From G963717155 sp963717155 (GTDB lineage: Bacteria > Actinomycetota > Thermoleophilia > Gaiellales > JALYLC01): DNA of 64,000 bases. The DNA is taken from contig OY970326.1 in the NCBI GenBank assembly GCA_963717155.1, forward strand, positions 806,001 through 870,000, read 5' to 3'. The notes under the pieces were generated by a model, which was not told the DNA's origin, did not search any database, and was given only the letters and a program-made list of their open reading frames with translations. Positions 11,782 through 19,366 of this stretch are shown in pieces. Made by a program: the position numbers and the translations under genes. Each line of letters starts with the position of its first letter. Position 1 is the first letter of the stretch.

Positions 11782-12641
11782 CCTGCGTAGAGCGCAAGCC
11801 CGGCCTCGTGCAGCCGGTGGGCCGACGCCATGCACTGCGCGTCGACGCCCTTGCCCGTCGTGTCCGGGCGTCTCGAGCGACGCAGGGCAGGCCCTGCAGT
11901 CGCGGGTGGCCGAGGAAGCTCGCGAGGCCCTCGCCGATCAGCCCCTCGCCGACGTTCGCGTGCCGGTCGCGGTTCGAGTCGAACGGCATCTGCGAGTCGT
12001 TCAGGTGCAGCGCACGCAGTCGCTCGGAGGCCGACGCGCTCGTCGAGCTGGTCGAGGAACGCGGTCATCGCCTCGGGCTCGCCGATCGTCGATGCCCGAC
12101 GCGAAGAGGTGGCACGAGTCGAGGCAGACGCCGAGTCGCGGATGCGGGCAGCGCTCGATCACCGCGACGAGCTCGTCGACGGTGCGGCCGATCGTGCCTC
12201 CTGCGCCGGCCGTGTTCTCGAGCAGCAGCCAGAGGTCGTCGGGCAGCTCTGCGAGCACCGGAGCCGAGCGCCGGCTGGATCCGGGCGAGTCCGGCCTCGA
12301 GGCCGTCGCCCGAGGTGCGAGCCGACGTGCACGATGACGGCCTCGGCGTCGAGCTCCGCGGCCACGTCGCAGCAGGCCGCGAGCGCCACGCGCGAGCGCT
12401 CGACGACCAGCTCGTCGGTGCCTGCGAGGTTGATCAGGTAGGACGCGTGGCAGACGACGGACATGTCGGCCTCGGCCCGCCGCGCGCGGAACTGCTCGAG
12501 GTTCTCAGGCGGGTGGGTCTGTGCGCGCCAGGCGCGCGGGCTCGTCGTGAAGACCTGGATCGACTCGCAGCCGAGCGCGACGCCCCGGTCGATCGCGGTC
12601 TGGATGCCTCCCGCGGTCCCAACGTGAGCGCCGATTCGCAT
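11778..12641 (-). CDS. nfo: Endonuclease IV, AP endonuclease (frameshifted)
   Basis: A zinc-dependent apurinic/apyrimidinic endonuclease for base excision repair. From ATG 12641 it reads MRIGAHVGTAGGI, SIQVFTTSPRAW, VCHASYLINLAG and VIVHVGSH (metal His), then LLLENTAGAGG (metal Glu), GVCLDSCHLFASG, and LHLNDSQMPFDSNRDRH with NVGEGLIG, ending in an ETPD-type C-terminus. All metal-binding blocks are present across frame changes near 12310, 12100-12040 and 11885. Length of about 285 residues is normal. It is transcribed divergently from gltX, and the two share one palindromic promoter at 12648-12659. Confidence 0.88.
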
Positions 12642-12647
12642 CGTCGG

Positions 12648-12659
12648 AGCCTATAGGCT
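12648..12659. promoter_or_regulatory. Palindromic bidirectional promoter between nfo and gltX
   Basis: AGCCTATAGGCT is a perfect 12-base palindrome. On the minus strand it provides TAGGCT six bases before the nfo ATG (12641). On the plus strand it provides TAGGCT eight bases before the gltX GTG (12668). Only 26 bases separate the two start codons, so both messages must be leaderless or nearly so, and the two promoters overlap. Confidence 0.6.
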
Positions 12660-12667
12660 GAGTTCCC

Positions 12668-14117
12668 GTGGCTCCTCGCGTCCGCTTCTGCCCGTCGCCG
12701 ACGGGACTCCTCCACGTCGGCGGGGTCCGGACGGCCCTGTACAACTGGCTGTACGCCCGACGACGCGGCGGCACGCTCGTGCTGCGCATCGAGGACACCG
12801 ACGAGGCGCGCGAGAACCCCGAGGCGATCGAGCAGATCCAGCGCTCGCTGCGCTGGTGCGGGCTCGACTGGGACGAGGGGCCGGGTGTCGGCGGCCCGCA
12901 CGCGCCCGTACCTGCAGTCGGAGCGGCGACCGCATGCACATGGCGACTGTCGAGAAGATGCTCGCGGAGGGCACGGCCTACCGCTGCTACTGCACCGCCG
13001 AGGAGCTCGACGCCGAGCGCAAGGCGGCCAGTCGCCGCAGGGCTGCCGACCGTGTACTCGCGGAAGTGCCGGGGCCTCGGCGAGGCCGAGCGCGCCGCGC
13101 TCGAGGCCGGGGGTCGCCGGCCGGCGATCAGGCTCGCGATCCCCGACGAGGGCGAGATCGTGATCGACGACCTCGTGCGCGGCGAGATCCGCTTCGAGAA
13201 CGCGCTGCTCGGCGACAACGTGATCGTGCGCTCCGACGGCGTGCCCGACCTACAACCTCGTGAATCCGCTCGACGACGCGGCAATGGGCATCACGCACGT
13301 GATCCGCGGCGACGACCTGCTGCCTTCGACCCCGCGCCAGGTGCACGTGTACCGCGCGATCGGGGCCGAGGTCCCGCGCTTCGCGCACCTCTCGCTGATC
13401 CTCGGCCCGAACCGCCAGCGGCTCTCGAAGCGCCACGGCGCCGCCTCGGTCGAGCAGCTGCGCGAGGACGGCTACCTGCCCGGAGGCGGTCGTCAACTAC
13501 CTCGCGCTGCTCGGCTGGAGCCTCGACGGCGAGCGCGAGCTGTTCACCCTGGACGAGCTCGCGGGGCTCTTCTCGCTCGAGCGAGTCAATCCGGCTCCCG
13601 CCGTCTTCGACCACCAGAAGCTGCTGTGGATGAACGGCGTGCACCTGCGAGCGCTGTCCCAGGAGGACCTGGCCGAACGGCTGGTGAGCGTACCTCGGGG
13701 AGGTCGGCTCGCCGCTCGCCGCGCAGCCCGAGCGGGTTGCCGAGGCCACGCCGCTCGTCCACGAGAAGATCGCGACGCTCGCCGAGTTCGAGCCCTACTG
13801 CCGGTTCCTGTTCGGACCGGTCGAGATCGAGCCGGAGGCGCTCGAGCGCATGCGCGCGAACCCGCGTGCCGACGAGGTGCTGGCACGGCTGCCGAGCGAC
13901 TCGAGGCGCTCGAGCAGTTCGACGTGGAGTCCATCGAGCGCACCCTGCGCGAGCTCACCGAGCAGCTCGGGCTGAAGCCGAAGGCGGCCTTCGCGCCGAT
14001 CCGGATCGCCCTGACGGGACGGACCGTCGCGCCAGGCCTGTTCGAGAGCGCGGCGCTGCTCGGGCAGGACGAGGTCGTCACGTCGCCTCGGCGGCCGCTC
14101 GCGCGCTGCTCGGCTGA
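12668..14117 (+). CDS. gltX: Glutamyl-tRNA synthetase (many frameshifts)
   Basis: Class I aminoacyl-tRNA synthetase that charges tRNA-Glu, and in most actinobacteria also tRNA-Gln for later amidation. From GTG 12668 the HIGH-type block is CPSPTGLLHVGGVRTALYNW, then VLRIEDTDEAR. Later come YRCYCTAEELDAER, GVPTYNLVNPLDDAAMGITH (reconstructed across a shift near 13250), VIRGDDLLPSTPRQ, and the KMSKS equivalent RLSKRHGA. The anticodon-binding half ends IRIALTGRTVAPGLF and ..ARALLG at TGA 14117. About eight single-base shifts (between 12900 and 14090) break the frame, the highest density in the window. The final shift lies within the last 30 bases; without it the frame would run to 14466. Confidence 0.9.
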
Positions 14118-14442
14118 AGCCGGCGGCGATGCCGCCCGCGAGCCCGTGCAGGGCGACGGCGAGCAGCCGATCACGAGGACGGCTTGCAGCTGCGGCGGCC
14201 ACGACCCCGGCCGCGGCGCCTGCCAGGAGCCCAGCGAACCGGCGTGCGCGCGCGTCGCCGCCGGAAGGCACGCGGCCGTTCCCACGGCGAGCTGCCCTGC
14301 CCGACCTGCGCGCGGGTGGCCCGGTGCGACGCGAGCTGCGAGATCGACGCGCGTGAGCCCTGCTCCGCCGCGCAACGGCGTAGCCGAGCGCGAGCGAGAC
14401 GGATCCCGCGAGCGCCCCGCCAAGGGTGGGCGATCTCACCAT
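14078..14442 (-). CDS. Hypothetical small membrane protein (frameshifted, ends uncertain)
   Basis: On the minus strand ATG 14442 opens a hydrophobic segment (VRSPTLGGALAGSVSLALGY). After a charged middle whose best frame is offset by one base (third positions become G/C rich again), a second hydrophobic stretch follows (FAGLLAGAAAGVVAAAAASR, LLAVALHGLAGGIAAGF). The pattern suggests two or three membrane helices around a polar loop. The stop is not clear; TGA 14078 in the third frame would make it overlap the gltX end by 40 bases. No family recognised. Confidence 0.4.
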
Positions 14443-14461
14443 TTCGGGCCCGGTTGCGTCG

Positions 14462-14478
14462 GTTGAATCAACTACGGT
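14462..14478 (+). promoter_or_regulatory. Leaderless promoter with an abutting inverted repeat
   Basis: TACGGT (14473-14478) stands six bases before GTG 14485. The 11 bases before it, GTTGA-A-TCAAC (14462-14472), are a perfect inverted repeat that touches the minus-10 element and could be an operator. Confidence 0.4.
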
Positions 14479-14484
14479 GAGGAG

Positions 14485-15097
14485 GTGCGCGAAGTCAACG
14501 ACCAGGGCGAGGCGCTGGCGCTGCGCGTCGGCACGCTCGTGTCGGTGCGTCACCGTAGCGGCGCGCCGTCCGCGGCGCTCGTCGTGGCGTCGGACTCGGC
14601 GGCCCTCACGCTGCACGTGTCGGGTCGCCTACCCCCTGCCCAGACCGAGCGCGTCGTGCTCGCGTTCGGGGTGGGCGGCGAGATGCAGGAGCGGGAGGCC
14701 GAGGTCCTGGCGGTCCAGTCGACGTCGCAGGAGATGCGCGTGGCAGCGTTCGGCTCGCCGCTGCCCGAGAGCGAGCGCCGCGCCGTCGAGCGCTTCGACG
14801 CGGTCGGAGCCGCCGAGCTCTCGATCGGGGGCCACACGCTACCACGGGCGACTGACAGACGTCTCCGTGCTCGGTGCCGGGCTCGACGTGGCGGCGCCCG
14901 GGCCGGACACGATCCAGGAAGGCGCGCTGGTGGTGCACGACGCCTTCGGGGCTCTGCTCCCCGCCACGCGAGTGCGCGTCGCCTACCGTCATCTCCCGAT
15001 GGGTCAGCGCGTGCGCATCGGCGTCGAGTTCTCGGATCCCCGCGGCGTCGCCGAGGCGACGCGCCGGCTGATCGACCAGCTCAACAGCCGCGCCTGA
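14485..15097 (+). CDS. PilZ domain protein, probable c-di-GMP receptor (frameshifted)
   Basis: About 204 residues. The N-terminal half (1-115) is a beta-rich YcgR-like domain. The C-terminal half has GRLTDVSVLGAGLDV, matching the D-x-S-x-x-G motif of PilZ, and ends with RIGVEFSDPRGVAEATRRLIDQLNSR. A frame change near 14845, right at the start of the PilZ motif, hides whether the RxxxR part of the c-di-GMP site is intact. Start GTG 14485 fits the leaderless promoter just upstream. Alone in its orientation; the target process (motility or polysaccharide) is unknown. Confidence 0.75.
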
Positions 15098-15218
15098 CCC
15101 CGGGGCCCCGGTCGGGCTCAAGTTCCCGAGGTCGGCGTGACGCGATGCCCTGTTCGGCGGGACACGTGCCCGTGGATGCTCCTCGTGACAACAGAGATCC
15201 GAGTCACAGGAGCCCCAC

Positions 15219-15356
15219 ATGATGCGCCGCCGTTATCGCCTGATCCGCGCCCTCGAGCTTGCAGTGCTCGGAGTGCTCATGACCATCGCCGCGTTCGCCC
15301 TCGAGCGGCGGCTCGCCGGTCGACTTGGCGGTGGCCCCGCTCCGTCAATGAGATAG
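15219..15356 (+). CDS. Small membrane protein, 45 residues
   Basis: ATG 15219 behind AGGAG (15209-15213) starts a 45-codon frame ending TAG 15356. A basic start (MMRRRYRLIRALE) is followed by one hydrophobic helix (LAVLGVLMTIAAFALE) and a short Arg/Gly tail. Positive-inside charge and a good ribosome site argue that it is real. Its end overlaps the end of the convergent UspA-UbiB gene by 12 bases. Function unknown. Confidence 0.6.
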   Translation: MMRRRYRLIRALELAVLGVLMTIAAFALERRLAGRLGGGPAPSMR

Positions 15357-17126
15357 GACGAACGCGACCGCCGCGATCAGGGAGGCCGCCACCACGGCGA
15401 CGACGATCAGCAGGCCGACCCGCCTGATCGCGGCCTCGAGCTCGCGTGCGCCGCGCAGCTCGACCTGGAGGCCGCCACCGGGACGCGCCCCGACCACGCG
15501 CTCGAGCCCCTCGACCAGCCTGCCGGTGCGCAGCCTGAGCTTCTGCACCTCGTACAGCAGCTGCTCGGGGTCGGCGTGGCGGATCGCGCCGTCGATCGCG
15601 CGCCGCCGGATGAACGCGCCGACGACGGCGAGCGGCTGCAGCTCCGGGTCGAGCTCGCTCGCCGTCTGTTGCATCTGCGCAAGGGCCTTGCCCGACAGGA
15701 CAAGGGACGCCGGCAGTCGCAGCCCGTGCGCGGAGGCCACCGTCGCCAGGTTCGACAGGAGCGGACCCAGCTCGATGTCGCCGACGGTGCCGCTGCTGAG
15801 TCGTTCGAGAAGATCCTCGAGATCGGCCTCCAGAACTGGGAGATCGATGTCAGGGCGATCTTCGGCGCCCGCGAGCATCACGATGGACTCGGCGAGGAAC
15901 GACGCATCGCCTCTCCAGAGCGCCATCAAGAGCACCAGAAGCAGCTGGCGCTCACGGCGCGAGACCTCGCCCACCATGCCGAAGTCGAGGAACCAGAGGC
16001 GATCTTCGGCCCAGCGGAGGTTGCCCGGATGCGGGTCGGCATGGAAGAAGCCATCGCCCAGCACCTGCTGGTAGTAGCTCGTCAGCAGCTGCCGTGCGGC
16101 CTCGGACCGCGCCGGCCCAGGAGGAGCCTCGCGCGCGGGCGAGCCACGCACCTCGTCCATCACCAGCACCCGGCGCGTCGAGAGCTCGCGATAGGGCTTC
16201 GGGGCCCCGAGCCGCGGATACGACGTGAGCCCCTCGCGGAAGCGCACGATGCTCGCGGCCTCCATCGTGAAGTCGAGCTCGCGCCGAAGCGACTCGGCGA
16301 GATGCTCGTGCACGGCCTCGATATCGAGAACCCGGCCGAATGCTCGACGGCTGGCCGCCTTCGAGACGAACATCTCGAGCAGGCGAAGGTCCTGCCGGAT
16401 CTGTCGCTCGGCGTTGGGACGCTGCACCTTGACGACGACTCGTTCGCCCGTCGGGAGCGTTGCCCGGTGCACCTGGGCGATCGTCCCCGCTGCCAGCGGC
16501 TCCGGGTCGAACGACGAGAAGACGTCCTCGAGCGGCACGCCCAGCTCGCGCTCGAGCACTGCGGCGACCTGCGACTGGGGCAGCGGGGCAACGTCGTCCT
16601 GGAGGCGCGCGAGCTCGGCGGCCATCTCGGGCGAGATGAGATCGAGACGCGTCGACAGCAGCTGGCCGAGCTTCGCGAACGTCGGACCGAGCTCCTCGAG
16701 CGTCTCGCGCACCCGGCGCGCCCGATCCGCCTCGTCGGAGGCGTCGCCGACGACGTGGCGTGCGAACACCCGTCCGATCTGCGTCACGCGTCCGAGCAGG
16801 CTGCCGTCATCCGTCGCCCCGTCCTCGAGGTCGGTCTGCCCGTCCCCGTCGCTCACGATGACCACGCTGCAGTGGGCGCTGTGGGACACCCGGTTGGAGA
16901 CGCTTCGCATCAGCAGCTCGGTGCGATCGTGCATCCCCACATCCGAGAGCACGATGAGATCGGCCTCGCGCTCGGTGGCAGCTCGCACGATCGTCGTGGC
17001 GGGATCGTCGTCGGCGGGGTCGATGTCGACCTCGATCAGCTCGGCCCCGAAGCGCTCGGCCGCGTCGGCCGCCCAGCGCGCGGCATGCGGCGAGGTGAGG
17101 CTCGGAACCACGATGCGTTTGACCAC
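15345..17126 (-). CDS. UspA domain fused to UbiB/ABC1 atypical kinase
   Basis: 593 residues from GTG 17126. Residues 1-91 form a single universal-stress-protein domain (KRIVVPSLTSPHAARWAADA at the start; SVSNRVSHSAHCSVVIV at the end, the usual UspA C-terminal nucleotide loop). From about 110 the chain is a UbiB/ABC1 kinase-like protein: KLGQ (152-155), the Ala-rich loop AAGTIAQVHRA that replaces the P loop, VVVKVQRP with the Lys, FFHADPHPGNL, and LDFGMVG. A C-terminal hydrophobic hairpin (LLIVVAVVAASLIAAVAFVL) anchors it in the membrane. UbiB proteins support ubiquinone or other isoprenoid lipid metabolism through ATPase activity. The fused stress domain may add nucleotide sensing; that is inference. 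Confidence 0.88.
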   Translation of the reverse strand: MVKRIVVPSLTSPHAARWAADAAERFGAELIEVDIDPADDDPATTIVRAATEREADLIVLSDVGMHDRTELLMRSVSNRVSHSAHCSVVIVSDGDGQTDLEDGATDDGSLLGRVTQIGRVFARHVVGDASDEADRARRVRETLEELGPTFAKLGQLLSTRLDLISPEMAAELARLQDDVAPLPQSQVAAVLERELGVPLEDVFSSFDPEPLAAGTIAQVHRATLPTGERVVVKVQRPNAERQIRQDLRLLEMFVSKAASRRAFGRVLDIEAVHEHLAESLRRELDFTMEAASIVRFREGLTSYPRLGAPKPYRELSTRRVLVMDEVRGSPAREAPPGPARSEAARQLLTSYYQQVLGDGFFHADPHPGNLRWAEDRLWFLDFGMVGEVSRRERQLLLVLLMALWRGDASFLAESIVMLAGAEDRPDIDLPVLEADLEDLLERLSSGTVGDIELGPLLSNLATVASAHGLRLPASLVLSGKALAQMQQTASELDPELQPLAVVGAFIRRRAIDGAIRHADPEQLLYEVQKLRLRTGRLVEGLERVVGARPGGGLQVELRGARELEAAIRRVGLLIVVAVVAASLIAAVAFVLSH

Positions 17127-17227
17127 CGCGCGGATTGTGGCGGCTTCTGCATGAAAAGTCGCACGATCCCAGTTGGTCGGGACTCGAGACCCATGACAAC
17201 GGGCGCGCACAAGGGCAGGATGCGCAC

Positions 17228-17404
17228 ATGCGCTCTCGCGCCATCGCAGGCCTCGCGTGGTCGCTCGCGGCCTTCTCGATCGCCGGCCTCGGCCTCGGGT
17301 CGATGCGCGAGCGCGCGGCCGAGCTCGGCGGTACGTGCACGGTCGCCCGCGCGAGCGGCGGCGGAACCCGCGTGCATGCCCTCATCCCGGTGCCGGCCGG
17401 GTAG
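17228..17404 (+). pseudogene. Remnant of a sensor histidine kinase, N-terminal helix joined to C-terminal G box
   Basis: A 58-codon frame from ATG 17228 to TAG 17404. The first 22 residues (MRSRAIAGLAWSLAAFSIAG) look like the first membrane helix of a sensor kinase. The rest (LGLGSMRERAAELGGTCTVA, then GGGTRVHALIPV) is the typical end of a histidine kinase HATPase domain of the NarL/DesK group (G2 box and last strands). Everything between, several hundred residues in a normal kinase, is missing. This looks like an internal deletion, in the cell or in the assembly. The product, if made, cannot be a kinase. Confidence 0.6.
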
Positions 17405-18007
17405 CTACCGACCGGCGTGCCGCGCGGCGAGCACCTCGAGCGGGGCGAGCGGATCGAGTCCGTCGCGCGCGAGCAGCACCATCGAGTGGAACCACAGGTC
17501 GGCGACCTCGCCGACGAGCGCCTCGCTTCCGGCGGGGGCGAGCAGGACCTCGACGGCCTCCTCGCCCACCTTGCGGGCGGCGTGGTCGCGCGGGCCGCCG
17601 AGCTGGCGAGCGACGAAGCTCTCGCGCGGGTCGGCACCTGACCGCTCCGCGATCGTGGCGGCGAGCCGGTCGAGCAGGGCCCGGCCCGGCCCGAAGCACG
17701 TCTCGGCACCCGTGTGGCACGCCGGGCCGTGCGGCCGGCACAGCACGAGCACCGTGTCGCCATCGCAGTCGGCCACGAGCTCGACCACCTCGAGCACGTT
17801 GCCCGAGGTCGCGCCCTTCTCCCACAGCTCGTCGCGCGATCGGCTCCAGAAGGTCGCCCTGCCGGTCTCCAGGGTCTGCGCGAGCGCGTCGCGGTTCGCC
17901 CACGCCACCATCAGGACCGCGCCCGTGGTCGCGTGCTGGCAGACGCAGGTCACGAGGCCCGCGTCGTCGTAGCGCAGCGCGTCGAGGTCGAGGGCGATGC
18001 TCGTCAT
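17405..18007 (-). CDS. hisIE: Bifunctional phosphoribosyl-AMP cyclohydrolase / phosphoribosyl-ATP pyrophosphatase
   Basis: A 200-residue fusion of two histidine steps. Residues 1-115 are HisI: LVTCVCQHATTGAVLMVAWAN, FWSRSRDELWEKGATSGN, and the zinc-binding ADCDGDTVLV and GPACHTGAETCF. Residues 115-200 are HisE: LDRLAATIAER, AARKVGEEAVEVLLA and EVADLWFHSMVLL. Start ATG 18007 overlaps the hisF stop as ATGA. Last gene of the minus-strand his operon. Confidence 0.95.
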   Translation of the reverse strand: MTSIALDLDALRYDDAGLVTCVCQHATTGAVLMVAWANRDALAQTLETGRATFWSRSRDELWEKGATSGNVLEVVELVADCDGDTVLVLCRPHGPACHTGAETCFGPGRALLDRLAATIAERSGADPRESFVARQLGGPRDHAARKVGEEAVEVLLAPAGSEALVGEVADLWFHSMVLLARDGLDPLAPLEVLAARHAGR

Positions 18008-18753
18008 CGCATCGCGAGCCCGCGCGCGCGGCAGGTCGCCTTCACCTCCTCGATCGTGTGCGTCGAGTCGTGGAAGATCGATGCCGCAAGGGCCGCCTCG
18101 GCGCCGGCCTCCAGGGCATCGGCGACGTCTGATGGCCCGCCGGCCCCTCCCGAGGCGATCACCGGCACCTCGACACGGTCGACGATCGCTCGCAGCAGCT
18201 CGACGTCGTACCCGGACTGGCCGCCGTCGGCGTCCATCGAGGTGACGAGCAGCTCGCCCGCGCCGCGCTCGGCGGCCTCGACGGCCCACTCGATCACGTC
18301 GTGCCCGGTCCGGGTGCGTCCGCCGTCGAGGTGCACGCGCCAGCTTCCGTCGGTGCGCCTGGCGTCGATCGCGACGACGATGCACTGGCGGCCGAAGGCC
18401 TCGGCCGCGCGCTCGACGAGCGACGGATCGCGTAGCGCGGCCGAGTTGATCGAGACCTTGTCGGCGCCGGCGAGCAGCAGCTCGCGGACGTGCTCGACGC
18501 GTCCGACGCCCCCGCCGACCGTGACCGGCACGTCGACCCGCTCGGCGGCGCGCTCGACCTGGGCGAGCAGCGTCGTCCAGTGCTCGGACGAGGCCGTGAT
18601 GTTGAGCCAGACGATCTCGTCGGCGTTCTGCTCGGCGTAGCGCACTGCCGCGTCGACGGGGTCGCCGCAGTCGCGGAGGTTCACGAACTCGATGCCCTTG
18701 ACGACGCGGCCCGCCGATACGTCGAGGCAGGGGATGATCCTGCGGCGCAGCAT
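18004..18753 (-). CDS. hisF: Imidazole glycerol phosphate synthase, cyclase subunit
   Basis: A 249-residue TIM barrel that forms IGP and AICAR from PRFAR using ammonia from HisH. Conserved blocks: RIIPCLDVSAGRVVKG (catalytic Asp), VPVTVGGGVG, LLAGADKVSINSAA, VVAIDARR, and VTSMDADGGQSGYD (second catalytic Asp), then VIASGGAG. Start ATG 18753, one base after the hisH stop. Cytosolic, in complex with HisH. Confidence 0.96.
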   Translation of the reverse strand: MLRRRIIPCLDVSAGRVVKGIEFVNLRDCGDPVDAAVRYAEQNADEIVWLNITASSEHWTTLLAQVERAAERVDVPVTVGGGVGRVEHVRELLLAGADKVSINSAALRDPSLVERAAEAFGRQCIVVAIDARRTDGSWRVHLDGGRTRTGHDVIEWAVEAAERGAGELLVTSMDADGGQSGYDVELLRAIVDRVEVPVIASGGAGGPSDVADALEAGAEAALAASIFHDSTHTIEEVKATCRARGLAMR

Positions 18754-18754
18754 C

Positions 18755-19366
18755 TCAGGCGACCTCCGCCCACTGGAGCACCGCGGCGAGCAGGTCGCGA
18801 CCCGCGCCGGACGACCGCTCCGGGTGGAACTGCGCGCCGGCGATCGAGCCCTGCCCCACGAGGCTCGCGAACGGGCCGCCCTCGGTCGCGGTTCGCGCGA
18901 GCACGAGCTCGTCGGGCGCGTCCGAGACCGCGTAGCTGTGCGCGAAGTAGCAGGGAGCTGGAAACGGGCTCGCGAGCGGGTGACCGTTGGTCGGCACCAC
19001 GTCGTTCCAGCCCATGTGCGGGAGCCGCCGGGCGCCGACGAGCCTCTGGACGGTGCCCGGCAGCAGTCCGAGGCACTCCACGTCGTCCTCGTCGCTGTGC
19101 TCGAACAGCAGCTGCAGGCCGACGCACACGCCGAACAGGTAGGCACCTCGCTCGACCGCAGCGACGATCGCACGATCGAGGCCGGCCGCGCGCAGCGCTG
19201 ACATCGCCGGGCGCGCGGCGCCGACGCCGGGAATCACGACCAGGCGAGCGGACTCCACGACCGCGGCGTCGGAGGTCGTCGTGGGCTCGACACCGCCGCG
19301 CGCGAAGGCCGCGCGCAGCGATCGAAGGTTGCCGGCGCCGTAGTCGACGAGGGCGACATCGGTCAC
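18755..19366 (-). CDS. hisH: Imidazole glycerol phosphate synthase, glutamine amidotransferase subunit
   Basis: A 203-residue class I glutaminase that feeds ammonia to HisF. It starts VTDVALVDYGAGNLRSL at GTG 19366. The nucleophile elbow is FGVCVGLQLLF (Cys), the oxyanion strand VVIPGVGA, and the His/Glu pair lies in GAQFHPERSS. GTG overlaps the TGA of the gene before it (GTGA). Confidence 0.95.
   Translation of the reverse strand: MTDVALVDYGAGNLRSLRAAFARGGVEPTTTSDAAVVESARLVVIPGVGAARPAMSALRAAGLDRAIVAAVERGAYLFGVCVGLQLLFEHSDEDDVECLGLLPGTVQRLVGARRLPHMGWNDVVPTNGHPLASPFPAPCYFAHSYAVSDAPDELVLARTATEGGPFASLVGQGSIAGAQFHPERSSGAGRDLLAAVLQWAEVA

Noticed and set aside
14118..14466. Extension of the gltX frame past 14117
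   Set aside because: Family length and the ARALLG-type ending place the stop at 14117; the extension exists only because of a shift in the last 30 bases.
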